Numbered from the stretch's first letter, positions 18,639-27,779 are shown. The stretch: 55,951 nucleotides of DNA from Chryseosolibacter indicum (GCF_018598585.1 NZ_JAHESD010000035.1:1-55951); one strand, 5' to 3'. Program-made: numbers and translations. The notes: generated by a model from the sequence alone, not told the origin.

Positions 18639-18673
18639 AAGCCGATGATGTTACGAGCATCATCAGCTTTTAA
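18639..18673 (+). terminator. terminator or attenuator between FecR and SusC
   Basis: The stem AAGC-GATGATG/CATCATC-GCTT (one mismatch, loop TTACGAG) is followed by TTTT. Its place between fecR and susC would lower read-through and let susC have its own sigma-dependent promoter. A second hairpin, CTTCTTCC/GGAAGAAG, follows at 18678-18696 in the susC leader. Confidence 0.65.
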
Positions 18674-18738
18674 TAGTCTTCTTCCAAGGGAAGAAGTACA
18701 TAAGTTCTTGCCTTTCTAAACAAAAACTAATCGAAAAT

Positions 18739-21700
18739 ATGAATAAAACTCTACGTGCTCAAAATATTTTCTATGTTATTATGAGAATAACTCTAATACA
18801 AATACTGTTGATGGCATTTTTTGTCTCACTGGTGTCAGCTGCGGACGTCAAAGGACAAGAGATACTCAACAGGCAAATTACGCTTGATGCGCATGATAAA
18901 AAGATCAAGTCCATTCTTCATGATATAGAAAAACAGATATCGGTAATATTTACTTACAGGCCTGATCAAATTGAAGATTCAAAAAAAGTTTCTGTTAAGG
19001 CCGACCGCTCTAAACTTAGTGAAGTTCTGGAGCAACTTTTTGGCCCGAAGGTTGAATTTATTGTGAACGGAGAAGAAATCTTGATAACCACTATTCCAGC
19101 TGCGTCAATGCAGTCAGAAAAGGTGGACATCCCTGGGGTCCCAACATTATTTGAAGTCAGTGGAACCATTGTTGATGAAGAGGGAGAATCACTTCCTGGC
19201 GTAAATGTGATTGAAAAAGGTACATCATCGGGAACGGTTTCAAATGCCGAAGGCAAGTTTACACTAAAAGTTTTTAGTGAAAGTTCAACCTTGGTTTTTA
19301 GCTTTATTGGCTACCGCACGCAGGAGGTCTCTGTTAGTGGAAGATCTGTAATTGATGTAACACTTGATCCTGATATTCAGGCTTTAGAGGAGGTAGTGGT
19401 TGTCGGTTATGGCACACAGAAGAAGGTGAATCTCACCGGTGCTGTTAATCAGGTTTCCGGCGATGACTTTCGTGACAGACCTGCTACCACAATTTCGTCG
19501 ATGCTGCAAGGTGCTATGCCAAACTTGAATATAAGGATGGCCAGTGGTACTCCAGGTCAGATGGGTAGTCTTAATATCAGGGGTATTACTTCCATTAGTG
19601 GTAATTCTGCTCAGGCAGGTTCTCCGCTTGTTTTGATTGATGGTATCCCAGGTACGTTAGATCGACTCAATCCGGAGGAAGTGCAATCAATCTCTGTATT
19701 AAAGGATGCATCCTCTGCTGCCATATATGGAGCCAGGGGTGCGTTTGGTGTAGTACTCGTTACTACAAAGAGTGGTAATGCCGGAAAAACTGTAATTCGG
19801 TATAATAATTCTTTCGGATTTTCTACACCAACAGTAAGTACTGATTTCCTCACAACGGCCTACGACTGGATGAAGCTGAATGATTCAGCGCTTGCCCACA
19901 TCGGCGGTTATTCCGGTTACACAGAAAGCGATTATGCAGAGCTGTTGAAAAGGCGTAACGACAAAACAGAGGATCCATCAAGGCCTTGGGTCACCATTCA
20001 GAACAGAAACGGTAAAGACCAGTATGTATACTACGGAAACTATGACTGGTGGGACATCATGTTTACAAAATACCAGCCTATGCAAAACCACAACATATCC
20101 TTAAGTGGCGGAAACGACATGATATCCTATATGGTTAATGGTAATATGAAAATGCAGGATGGTATCATGCGCATACATACGGATAAGTATAGCTCTAAAA
20201 CATTGCGGACAAAAATTGCAGCGAAGCTTAATCCATGGTTGAAGATTTCCAACAACACAAATTTTTATCACTCAAGTTATGATTACTTCGGACGTGAAGG
20301 CGGAGGCAGCGCTAATTTTACACACATCAATGTACATGCTTCTCCTGCCTATGCTCCAATAAATCCTGATGGAACAGCAAGTTATATTACTGGTTTAAAT
20401 AACTACGACATTGGCGATGGTATTTTTGCCATGCTTATCAATGGTAATACCAGAGGACGTGACCGTAAATATGAGCTTACCACCATCAATGAAGTAACGA
20501 TAACACCCTTGAAAGATCTGAACATTACTGCAAATTATAGTTACAATATGTATACAGATCCAAGCTATTATCGCCAGGCGCCTGCAACCTATTCGCTATA
20601 CCCTGATGTAGTAGAGGTTACACCAAAGTATAATGTCAATAAATTAACAGAATCACAGCAGTTTAATCAGGTACAGGTGGTAAATGTGTATGCAGATTAT
20701 TTCAGGAACTTCAACGAGAAGCATAATGTTAAAGTGCTCGTCGGGTATAATCAGGAACTGAACACACCTAAAAAGATAACCGCAGAACGTTTTGACATCG
20801 CTTCAGAAACACTTAATGATTTAAGCCTCGGTACTGGTGATGCAACTGCAACTGGCGGATCAAGCGAATATGCACTTCGGGGTGTCTTCTATAGGTTGAA
20901 TTATGACTATCAGGGTAAATACTTGCTGGAAACGAATGGGCGTTATGATGGTTCTTCCCGTTTTCCCAAAGCAAGCCGTTGGGGTTTCTTTCCATCCGTG
21001 TCCGCAGGATGGCGTGTAAGTGAAGAAAACTTCTTTAGTCCTCTTGGTGGAGTTATCAGTGACCTCAAGCTCCGAGGATCGATAGGGTCTCTGGGTAATC
21101 AAGCGGTAAGCAGTTCTTATCCTTACATTTCAACCATGACCCCTGGTACCATGTCTTACATATTTGAAGGCCAGCAGGCAAAATACTTTAATCCACCAGC
21201 CCCTGTCTCAAACAATCTTACCTGGGAAGAGGTAACATCCATCAACGGAGGTATCGACATCAGCTTTCTGAGAGACAGGTTGAGCATTAGTTACGATAGG
21301 TATAAACGTACTACATCAGGCATGTTAAGCAATGGCGTGAAACTGCCAAATGTTTTTGGTGCTACCGAACCCTTGGTCAACGTTGCCAGCCTGGAGACAA
21401 AAGGATTTGAATTGAGCATGGACTGGCGTGACGAAGTAATGGTGGGAGGAAAACCGCTTCGATATAACGCTACCGCTACCCTTAGCGATAATTATGCAGT
21501 TATTACCAGAATCAACAATCCGACCAGACAGATTAATGACCTTTATGAAGGTAAAAAAGTGGGTGAAATTTGGGGCTATATCACAAATGGTTTTTTTGAA
21601 ACTGATGCGGAAGCTAAAACCTATCCTGTAGATCAAAGGTGGTTAAACAAAGTGCGCCAGGATAATAACATTCCTCTTCGCGCAGGCGACTTGCGATGGC

Positions 21701-22299
21701 TGGATCTGGATGGCGATGGTAAGATTAGCTCAGGTACTAATACTGTGGATGATCCTGGAGATCAAAAGGTGATAGGAAATACAACGCCGCGCTATATGTA
21801 TGCGTTAAACCTTGGTGCCGACTGGAATAATTTCGACTTCTCCATTTTCTTTCAGGGGCTTGGTAAGATGGACTGGTATCCGGGTAGCAATGCTGACCGT
21901 TTTTGGGGACCTTATTCGAGGCCATATTTCTCCTTCATCCCGGAGGACTTCGAGAAGGATGTTTATTCTGAAACAAACAGAAATGCCTACTTCCCTAATC
22001 TACTTGCTTACGTAGCATTGAATGCTAATAACGAGTTAAGAGCTACAAACAACAGATACCTGCAGGATCTTGCTTATGTGAGATTGAAAAATCTTACAAT
22101 AGGTTATACGCTGCCCCGAGATCTGCTTTCAAGGTTTAAAATACAACGACTAAGGGTATTTGCCAGCGGTGAGAACTTACTAACGTGGACAAAACTGCGA
22201 ACAAAGTACATTGATCCTGAACAGGCAATGTCTCAGGCTGACGGACGTGTCTATCCATTCAGTAAGACATACGCTTTCGGTATTGATCTTTCATTCTAA
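18739..22299 (+). CDS. SusC-family TonB-linked transporter with STN signalling domain
   Basis: This 1186-residue SusC-type receptor has a signal peptide at about residues 1-40 and then an STN domain (about 48-115, KKIKSILHDIEKQISVIFTY). The carboxypeptidase-D-like domain follows (about 135-215, EEGESLPGVNVIEKGTSSG). The SusC plug (about 220-345) has the canonical VVVGYGTQKKVNLTGAV box, VLIDGIPG and VLKDASSAAIYGARGAFGVV. The barrel ends KTYAFGIDLSF. The STN domain links it to the FecR gene upstream and the divergent sigma factor, so import would be self-inducing. It is followed by SusD, a SusE/F-like lipoprotein and an EEP-family hydrolase. The cargo is unknown; a phosphoester or glycan is suggested by the neighbours. 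Confidence 0.94.
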   Translation: MNKTLRAQNIFYVIMRITLIQILLMAFFVSLVSAADVKGQEILNRQITLDAHDKKIKSILHDIEKQISVIFTYRPDQIEDSKKVSVKADRSKLSEVLEQLFGPKVEFIVNGEEILITTIPAASMQSEKVDIPGVPTLFEVSGTIVDEEGESLPGVNVIEKGTSSGTVSNAEGKFTLKVFSESSTLVFSFIGYRTQEVSVSGRSVIDVTLDPDIQALEEVVVVGYGTQKKVNLTGAVNQVSGDDFRDRPATTISSMLQGAMPNLNIRMASGTPGQMGSLNIRGITSISGNSAQAGSPLVLIDGIPGTLDRLNPEEVQSISVLKDASSAAIYGARGAFGVVLVTTKSGNAGKTVIRYNNSFGFSTPTVSTDFLTTAYDWMKLNDSALAHIGGYSGYTESDYAELLKRRNDKTEDPSRPWVTIQNRNGKDQYVYYGNYDWWDIMFTKYQPMQNHNISLSGGNDMISYMVNGNMKMQDGIMRIHTDKYSSKTLRTKIAAKLNPWLKISNNTNFYHSSYDYFGREGGGSANFTHINVHASPAYAPINPDGTASYITGLNNYDIGDGIFAMLINGNTRGRDRKYELTTINEVTITPLKDLNITANYSYNMYTDPSYYRQAPATYSLYPDVVEVTPKYNVNKLTESQQFNQVQVVNVYADYFRNFNEKHNVKVLVGYNQELNTPKKITAERFDIASETLNDLSLGTGDATATGGSSEYALRGVFYRLNYDYQGKYLLETNGRYDGSSRFPKASRWGFFPSVSAGWRVSEENFFSPLGGVISDLKLRGSIGSLGNQAVSSSYPYISTMTPGTMSYIFEGQQAKYFNPPAPVSNNLTWEEVTSINGGIDISFLRDRLSISYDRYKRTTSGMLSNGVKLPNVFGATEPLVNVASLETKGFELSMDWRDEVMVGGKPLRYNATATLSDNYAVITRINNPTRQINDLYEGKKVGEIWGYITNGFFETDAEAKTYPVDQRWLNKVRQDNNIPLRAGDLRWLDLDGDGKISSGTNTVDDPGDQKVIGNTTPRYMYALNLGADWNNFDFSIFFQGLGKMDWYPGSNADRFWGPYSRPYFSFIPEDFEKDVYSETNRNAYFPNLLAYVALNANNELRATNNRYLQDLAYVRLKNLTIGYTLPRDLLSRFKIQRLRVFASGENLLTWTKLRTKYIDPEQAMSQADGRVYPFSKTYAFGIDLSF

Positions 22300-22310
22300 A
22301 CCTAACATGA

Positions 22311-22320
22311 TTTTTTTTTT
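22311..22320 (+). repeat. T10 homopolymer directly before the SusD start
   Basis: Ten T residues run directly into the ATG of susD. An upstream ATG at 22307 opens a five-codon frame that stops at the TGA overlapping the susD ATG. An eleven-T variant would fuse that ATG in frame with SusD. Slippage in this tract could alter translation of SusD. Confidence 0.6.
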
Positions 22321-24078
22321 ATGAAAAATATTAATAGCGCTATACTTATAGCTGCCTCCGCTTTAGTTGCAATGTCGTGTAACGATGATTTCCTGGAAAG
22401 GTATCCTACAGCATCAGCTTCACCTCCTACATTCTTTAAGACGGAAAGTGATTTTAGAACCTACACGAATCTCTTCTATTCGTATTTACCCGGAGATGCG
22501 GCAATTTATGGGGAGTCGGCAGACAACATTGTTAAATCATCTGTAGATAGGGAGATCGCCGGCACTCGATTAGTCCCCACAACAGATTCTAAGTGGGATT
22601 GGAGGCCGCTGCGAAGCATTAACTTTTTACTGAACAGTGAAAACGTAAAGAACTACAAGGATGCCGCCATCAGAGATAAATATGTTGGGCTTGCCAGATT
22701 TTTCAGGGCCTACTTTTATTTCGAGAAAGTGAAAATTTATGGTGATGTTCCGTGGTACAACGTAGTGATTGAACCAACAGATGAGGCGAACTTATATAAG
22801 CCACGTGATCCTCGTACATTAATAATGGACTCTGTATTAGCAGATATTAATTTTGCTATAGATCATTTGGATGCTGCTAAAGATGTTGAGCGCGTTACAA
22901 AGTGGACAGCACTTGCTTTAAAATCCCGCATATGTTTGTACGAGGGAACATGGAGAAAATATCACACGGAATTTAATCTTCCTGACGCAGATAGATTTTT
23001 GAATGAATGTGTTGCTGCCTCTGAAGCACTCATGAATGATGGCCCATACCAGGTTTATACAAAAACAACAGGGCCGTCAGGTAAGCCTTACCAGGATTTG
23101 TTTGCAACACTTAAACTCGACCCCGTCGCCGATGAAGTTATTCTTGGTCGTCGTTATTCGGGTGACCTGGGACTAAAACACGGCCTTCAATTTTACATTA
23201 CTTCAAGAACACAAGGAAAACCAGGGCTTGAGAAAAGACTGGTAAACAGTTACCTCATGGCCGATGGTTCACGGTTCACCGATATACCACGATACGACAC
23301 CTTGCAGTTTTATGATGAGGTACAAAACAGAGATCCGCGCCTCGCGCAGACAATTCGCACCCCGGGCTACACAAGAATAGGCGAGAAAACTCCTGTTGCC
23401 CCTGACTTCGAAGCCACCATGACGGGTTACCAGCCTATTAAATGGATGAACGCCGTTACCTATGATGGCAACAACCAGTCAATTCAGGATCTCCTGCTTT
23501 TTAGATTCGGAGAAGTATTGCTCAATTATGCGGAGGCAAAAGCAGAGCTTGGCATTCTTACTCAGGCAGATATCGACAAATCGATCAGATTATTGAGAGA
23601 CCGCGTAGGTATGCCAAACCTTGATGTTGCTGAAGCCAATGCTTTGCCTGATCCTTATCTCATGGCAATGTATCAAAACGTTAAAGGAGACAACGTTGGT
23701 GTTATTCTCGAAATAAGGAGAGAACGCCGCATTGAGCTTGTCATGGAAAACGGGCTGCGATGGGAAGATTTGATGAGATGGAAAGAAGGTCATCTGCTAA
23801 CAGCCACATTCCAGGGAATGTATTTTCCTCGGCCAGGACTTTATGACCTCGATAAAAATGGTACCATGGATGTAGAGGTATATAGCGGTAGCAAACCTCC
23901 TGCTAAAGGACCATACCAAATACCTGCAAGTGATCTTTCGAACGGTACAAAAGGAAACATTTTAACCAACAAGAATATCATCAAAACATTTAATGAACTG
24001 CGTGATTACTTGTGGCCATTGCCTGTTGAAGACAGAACTTTGAATCCTAACCTGGAGCAGAACCCTTACTGGAATTAA
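22321..24078 (+). CDS. SusD/RagB-family nutrient-binding lipoprotein
   Basis: This 585-residue lipoprotein has the lipobox ALVAMSC (Cys20) followed by NDDFLERYPTASAS, a classic SusD beginning. TPR-like helices include ARFFRAYFYFEKVKIYGDVP, and the C-terminal half has FRFGEVLLNYAEAKAELG and the typical EIRRERRIELVMENGLRWED box. It binds the substrate on the outer surface together with the SusC encoded 21 bp upstream. It belongs to the main RagB/SusD group, whereas the SusD at 13542 is of the SusD-like_2 type, so the two systems are not recent duplicates. Confidence 0.94.
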   Translation: MKNINSAILIAASALVAMSCNDDFLERYPTASASPPTFFKTESDFRTYTNLFYSYLPGDAAIYGESADNIVKSSVDREIAGTRLVPTTDSKWDWRPLRSINFLLNSENVKNYKDAAIRDKYVGLARFFRAYFYFEKVKIYGDVPWYNVVIEPTDEANLYKPRDPRTLIMDSVLADINFAIDHLDAAKDVERVTKWTALALKSRICLYEGTWRKYHTEFNLPDADRFLNECVAASEALMNDGPYQVYTKTTGPSGKPYQDLFATLKLDPVADEVILGRRYSGDLGLKHGLQFYITSRTQGKPGLEKRLVNSYLMADGSRFTDIPRYDTLQFYDEVQNRDPRLAQTIRTPGYTRIGEKTPVAPDFEATMTGYQPIKWMNAVTYDGNNQSIQDLLLFRFGEVLLNYAEAKAELGILTQADIDKSIRLLRDRVGMPNLDVAEANALPDPYLMAMYQNVKGDNVGVILEIRRERRIELVMENGLRWEDLMRWKEGHLLTATFQGMYFPRPGLYDLDKNGTMDVEVYSGSKPPAKGPYQIPASDLSNGTKGNILTNKNIIKTFNELRDYLWPLPVEDRTLNPNLEQNPYWN

Positions 24079-24094
24079 AACAAGAATTTATATT

Positions 24095-25717
24095 ATGAAA
24101 CTCATCAGACATCTAATAGAACATATTTTCTTTTCCTTGATATTATGGATAACCCTATCAGGCTGCCAGGAAGATGAGAAAGGCCCCGAAGCACCAATCA
24201 TTACCATAAGCGAGGAGTTTAAGCATGTAGACAATTTTAGTGTAGGAGAAGAGATAAGGATTGGTGTAAACGTAAAATCATCTATTGGGGTGAGAAGGCT
24301 TGCATATTACTTCGTTACAAGGACAGCCAACGGAACTTCATCGGGTACCCCTGTTACTATTGATAAAGTAGATTTTCCACTAGAGATAAACGAAGAAATA
24401 GTGTTTAAAGTAGCACCGGATCTTGTAGAGCTTGTCATTATTTCTTTTGACCGGAAAAACAATAATTCAGAGATTCACTTCACCCCGGCAAACATCAGAA
24501 CAGTACCGGTGCTCACATTTAAAGACAATGTTAAGTACCGCGAGACTGTCTTTGAAAACAAAGTGTTAAACGTTGAAGGCCTTGTTACATCTGAATTCGA
24601 TTTATCTGCCGTTACTTATCAAACTATTGTTAATGGTACAGCTTCCGAAGAAAAAGCCATAGCTCTTGCAGATAAAAAACAAGTACCTTTTGTCGTTAAT
24701 GTACTAATCTCTAAGGGTCTTACTGGTATCATTATTAAAGCGGAAAATATCTATAAGGGAATAGCAGCAGATACATTCAGGATAGCGACCGTTGTAGGTG
24801 ATGGCGTTAACATTACTTTAGAAGGGGGCAAGACAACCATTCCAATTGCTTATGTTAATTCAGAAAACACACTGAATGGAACAGTGTCCTCAGGTTCCCC
24901 TATGTCTAGCCTCACATATGCAATTAAAGCAAACGGCGTGTATGGAACAGAAGTGCCTATAACAATAGGTAACCCTAATGATGAATTTTCTTTTGTGATC
25001 AGCTTCGCTCCTGATAAAACCATCGAAGCCATTCGTATTTCCGGACAAAACGGGAGTGGCAAAACAAAAGTGTCAGAGTTTGTTGTTGAAAAAGTGTATA
25101 CAAAACTTCTTCACTTCGCGGATGTAAAGCTTACCTCAGCTGTTGGCTCCGGGTTGAATAACTGGTTTTCAGCCTATCGTGCGCCACATGTTTTCGATGT
25201 AGCAAATGCTGCGGCCAATGACGTAATGATGGACTTTGCGCTGATAAAGTTTAATGCTACCAACTTTTACATTATGGCCCCGTCTGTGTTTGCAGCAGGT
25301 GCAGACTACAAAAATGCTACCGCTCCTTATATGACGAGCTTCTCTAAAGCTCCCTATACTATGATAACAGTAAACAGGAATGCAATTGCCCAGGACGCCT
25401 TCAATAGCCTTGAATGGGACGGGCAGATGATGGAATTCCTCGATACCAAGGTGAGGGGTCCTGTTGCGTCTGGTGGAGAAAATTATAATTTCTATGGCAC
25501 CAACCGCCGTTTTAATAATAGTTTAAAGCCCGGTGCAGGGTTTATTATCGGATGGGGACAATTTGATCCAACACAGAATAAAGCTTTTGGTATCGTCATG
25601 GTCAAAGAGTTTAATGTAACAAACGGCGTCGCTACTGCTACATTGGAAATCAAGGTGCCAGCAGAAGACAACCGAACGAAGTATAATCCTGTTTCCATTT
25701 TGGATTACGAACCATAA
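24095..25717 (+). CDS. SusE/F-like surface lipoprotein, function unknown
   Basis: This 540-residue lipoprotein has a long signal and the lipobox ITLSGC (Cys24). The mature part starts with an acidic Pro-rich linker (EDEKGPEAPIITISEE), then two or three Ig-like beta domains (about residues 40-130, 145-230 and 235-330), then a C-terminal beta-rich domain with many Phe/Tyr/Trp residues (about 335-540). The architecture resembles SusE/SusF-type surface binding proteins, but no specific family is recognised. It is 16 bp after SusD and before a terminator, so it belongs to the SusCD transcript. A substrate-binding role on the cell surface is inferred from position. Confidence 0.8.
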   Translation: MKLIRHLIEHIFFSLILWITLSGCQEDEKGPEAPIITISEEFKHVDNFSVGEEIRIGVNVKSSIGVRRLAYYFVTRTANGTSSGTPVTIDKVDFPLEINEEIVFKVAPDLVELVIISFDRKNNNSEIHFTPANIRTVPVLTFKDNVKYRETVFENKVLNVEGLVTSEFDLSAVTYQTIVNGTASEEKAIALADKKQVPFVVNVLISKGLTGIIIKAENIYKGIAADTFRIATVVGDGVNITLEGGKTTIPIAYVNSENTLNGTVSSGSPMSSLTYAIKANGVYGTEVPITIGNPNDEFSFVISFAPDKTIEAIRISGQNGSGKTKVSEFVVEKVYTKLLHFADVKLTSAVGSGLNNWFSAYRAPHVFDVANAAANDVMMDFALIKFNATNFYIMAPSVFAAGADYKNATAPYMTSFSKAPYTMITVNRNAIAQDAFNSLEWDGQMMEFLDTKVRGPVASGGENYNFYGTNRRFNNSLKPGAGFIIGWGQFDPTQNKAFGIVMVKEFNVTNGVATATLEIKVPAEDNRTKYNPVSILDYEP

Positions 25718-25736
25718 AGCTTTATAGTATGTCAAT

Positions 25737-25775
25737 ACCTTCCTTAAAGCCTTCGCTCTTAGGAAGGTTTTGTTT
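25737..25775 (+). terminator. terminator after the SusCD/lipoprotein genes
   Basis: The arms ACCTTCCTTA and TAGGAAGGT flank an 11-16 base loop and are followed by TTTGTTT. This separates the EEP gene downstream at least partly from the SusCD transcript. Confidence 0.65.
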
Positions 25776-25838
25776 ATTAATGATCAACTTTAAAATAGTA
25801 ACGTGTTTTCGTTATACAATAAACATTCATTAGCGCAA

Positions 25839-26642
25839 ATGATAAGTACTTTCATTCCATCATTCTTCCTTTGGTTGGTAACAGCATGCAGCTCAGCGGA
25901 GAACCAAAGCCCACAACCAAAAAATCCTCCGCTTAACATAATGACCTACAATATTCATCATGGTAATCCGCCATCCCGCGAGAAGGGATTTATCGACCTG
26001 AGCGCCATTGCACAGACCATTCGTAAATCAGGAGCGCATCTTGTTGCCTTGCAGGAGCTGGACAGCGTCACTATCAGGTCAGGTAAAACCTTTCAGCTTA
26101 AAATATTGGCGGATATGCTGGGCATGCACTATTACTTTGGTAAAGCCATTTCATACGAGGGCGGTGCTTACGGCGTGGGCATTCTATCGAAGTATCCGAT
26201 TACGCAAGCGTCAACCACATTGCTTCCTAAAACCGAGGGCTTTAAAGGTGAAGACCGAGCCCTCGCATTGGTTAAGGTAACACTGCCGGGCAATAGGCAG
26301 GTCTATTTTGGAAGCACACACCTTGATGTTAGCTTGGAGGAAAACCGGCTTCTGCAGTGCAGCGAGATAGTATCAGTAGCTGAGCACCTCGATGCTCCTG
26401 TTATAGTAGGGGGTGACTTTAATTCCACGGATGAGAAGGCGCCAATGCAGGAGTTACTGAAGTATTTCAACGATGCGAGCACATTAAAGGCGCCTACGAT
26501 ACCTGTTGTAAAACCTACCAGAAGAATTGACTACATTGTGTATTCTCATAAGGATGATTTCGAAGTGCTGAAAGAGGAAGTTATGACAGACGACAACTAC
26601 GGGTCAGACCACCTCGCGTTTTGGGTAAGGCTTAGATACTAG
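25839..26642 (+). CDS. endonuclease/exonuclease/phosphatase (EEP) family lipoprotein
   Basis: This 267-residue exported hydrolase of the EEP (DNase I-like) fold has its start chosen at ATG 25839, which gives a lipoprotein signal ending in VTAC; a GTG at 25803 would add 12 residues. Catalytic motifs are all present in order: IMTYNIHHG (Asn), VALQELDS (metal-binding Glu), FGSTHLDV (His), VGGDFNSTDEKAP (Asp and Asn), RRIDYIVYS (Asp) and GSDHLAF (catalytic Asp-His). The fold cleaves phosphodiesters or phosphomonoesters in nucleic acids, inositol phosphates or sphingomyelin; the precise substrate is not decidable here. It follows the SusCD operon after a terminator and may be its enzyme or an independent gene. 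Confidence 0.88.
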   Translation: MISTFIPSFFLWLVTACSSAENQSPQPKNPPLNIMTYNIHHGNPPSREKGFIDLSAIAQTIRKSGAHLVALQELDSVTIRSGKTFQLKILADMLGMHYYFGKAISYEGGAYGVGILSKYPITQASTTLLPKTEGFKGEDRALALVKVTLPGNRQVYFGSTHLDVSLEENRLLQCSEIVSVAEHLDAPVIVGGDFNSTDEKAPMQELLKYFNDASTLKAPTIPVVKPTRRIDYIVYSHKDDFEVLKEEVMTDDNYGSDHLAFWVRLRY

Positions 26643-26690
26643 TTGCTAGAACACACCAAATAATTAAAACGTCATGTCTTTGAAGCTAAC

Positions 26691-26715
26691 ACCAACGGGC
26701 GTTGCTCCCGTTGGT
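26691..26715. repeat. 9-bp inverted repeat after the EEP gene
   Basis: The perfect arms ACCAACGGG/CCCGTTGGT enclose CGTTGCT. It is placed where a terminator would be expected, but no T-tract follows on the plus strand. Confidence 0.55.
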
Positions 26716-26769
26716 AAAAGTAACGTGAAGAAAATACAAGGCGCGTTAAAACGAACACAATTTATCTCT

Positions 26770-26971
26770 ACTGCTGCGCACGCCTGCGCGTGTGCCAATA
26801 CTACTACGAGTAAAGTCTAACAACGCCCCAAGATACTGACGTATTTTTACCTCATCCACGTCATTAGTCACTATTTCCACTGCTGGCGCACGCCTGTGGC
26901 TTGTGCCAATATTACTACTAGTAATGATACTGGAGTATTTTATCTCATCCGCATCAGGAGTCACTATTTCC
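26770..26971. repeat. diverged tandem duplication, two units each with a hairpin
   Basis: The unit at 26770-26878 (109 bp) is followed directly by a related unit at 26879-26971 (93 bp). Both begin ACTGCTG, carry a GC-rich hairpin (arms GCGCACGC/GCGTGTGC in the first, GGCGCACGCC/GGCTTGTGCC in the second), share GTGCCAATA-TACTAC and end in TCACTATTTCC. The hairpin is kept although its bases differ. No gene is visible in 26643-26993 outside these elements. Confidence 0.65.
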
Positions 26972-26993
26972 CAGAATTCTGATACACGTTAAA

Positions 26994-27566
26994 TCATAAG
27001 CATCCATCTGCAATTACATCCATTATTTCCCTGCTTAAAACATTCCCCGCCTCATCTTGTACAACTACCTTAATTTTACTGATCATATCCTTCTGTGTTG
27101 TAAACACATAATGCCAGCGTTGAATATCCTTTACAGTATCCCCTTCCTCTACAATTACATCATCTTGTCCTAATGCAACTACCTTTATCATCTTTATTCG
27201 AAAGTCTTTCTTTGTAGCACTCACCTTTATAGCCAAAGAAGAATCTTCCGTAACAACATCTACTTCTTCAATAGTTGGCTTCCGCATATAATCAGAGAGC
27301 GCAGCTGTATAAGCATTCGGGAGATTCAGCTCCTTAGCCATGTTCCAGTAATAGGCCTTCTTCTCCGCAATCAGCATCATAGCCTTTGCATAGGCCGAAG
27401 CCTTCTTAAACCGATCGCGGTTCTCCCGTTGCAGCGCACTTTCTTTCGTAGTCGGCTTCGCCCTCCGGGCTACAATGGTTTTGCCCCTTAGTTGCTTAAA
27501 AACGAATTTCCGTCCAAATTTTCCGCTCAATCCTTCAGTAAGATCATTTTCCCTTACATGTGCCAT
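26994..27566 (-). CDS. uncharacterised small Bacteroidota protein (intact paralogue)
   Basis: This 190-residue protein belongs to a family I have seen often in Bacteroidota but cannot name. The N-terminal third is basic and glycine-rich (AHVRENDLTEGLSGKFGRK, VFKQLRGKTIVARRAKP). The middle is helical (ASAYAKAMMLIAEKKAYYW, LPNAYTAALSDYMRKPTI), and the C-terminal half is a beta-rich domain with KVSATKKDFRIKMIKVVAL and WHYVFTTQ. There is no signal peptide or membrane segment, so it is probably cytoplasmic. ATG 27566 is preferred; a TTG at 27602 would add 12 residues but overlaps the upstream palindrome. It stands alone, not in an operon, and has a frameshifted sister at 9138-9687 with a shared upstream region. 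Confidence 0.75.
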   Translation of the reverse strand: MAHVRENDLTEGLSGKFGRKFVFKQLRGKTIVARRAKPTTKESALQRENRDRFKKASAYAKAMMLIAEKKAYYWNMAKELNLPNAYTAALSDYMRKPTIEEVDVVTEDSSLAIKVSATKKDFRIKMIKVVALGQDDVIVEEGDTVKDIQRWHYVFTTQKDMISKIKVVVQDEAGNVLSREIMDVIADGCL

Positions 27567-27594
27567 AGTAGTTTTTGGGAAAGATAAACCGGGC

Positions 27595-27613
27595 TTTGAC
27601 AAATAGTGTCAAA
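27595..27613. promoter_or_regulatory. palindrome upstream of the small-protein paralogue
   Basis: TTTGACA/TGTCAAA around AATAG is the counterpart of 9721-9741. It lies 28 bp upstream of the ATG and is conserved between the two copies. Confidence 0.5.
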
Positions 27614-27649
27614 ATCATTTCCAATCAGCGTCGAACATCAAGAAGCATG

Positions 27650-27682
27650 GCGAGTGCAGAACGAGTGCAACACGAGTGGAGA
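27650..27682. repeat. three tandem 11-bp units, second copy
   Basis: The units GCGAGTGCAGA, ACGAGTGCAAC and ACGAGTGGAGA match those at 9781-9813 in order and spacing, including the C-to-G change in the third unit. Confidence 0.6.
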
Positions 27683-27779
27683 ATGCTTAACATCATGGTA
27701 GAGCACTTAAACATAAAAAGCAACACCATGCCGATTCCTGGTACTTATTCCCAACTCCTATTATTTAGTTAATTACTTG

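Noticed and set aside
26008-26280. 90-codon plus-strand frame inside the EEP gene
   Set aside because: It lies in an alternative frame of a gene whose catalytic motifs are all in the main frame.
26691-26715. Rho-independent terminator for the EEP gene
   Set aside because: The hairpin is good but no T-tract follows on the plus strand, so it is listed only as an inverted repeat.
26994-27682. Insertion sequence
   Set aside because: No transposase motif, terminal inverted repeats or target duplication is visible around either copy, although a passenger cassette remains possible.
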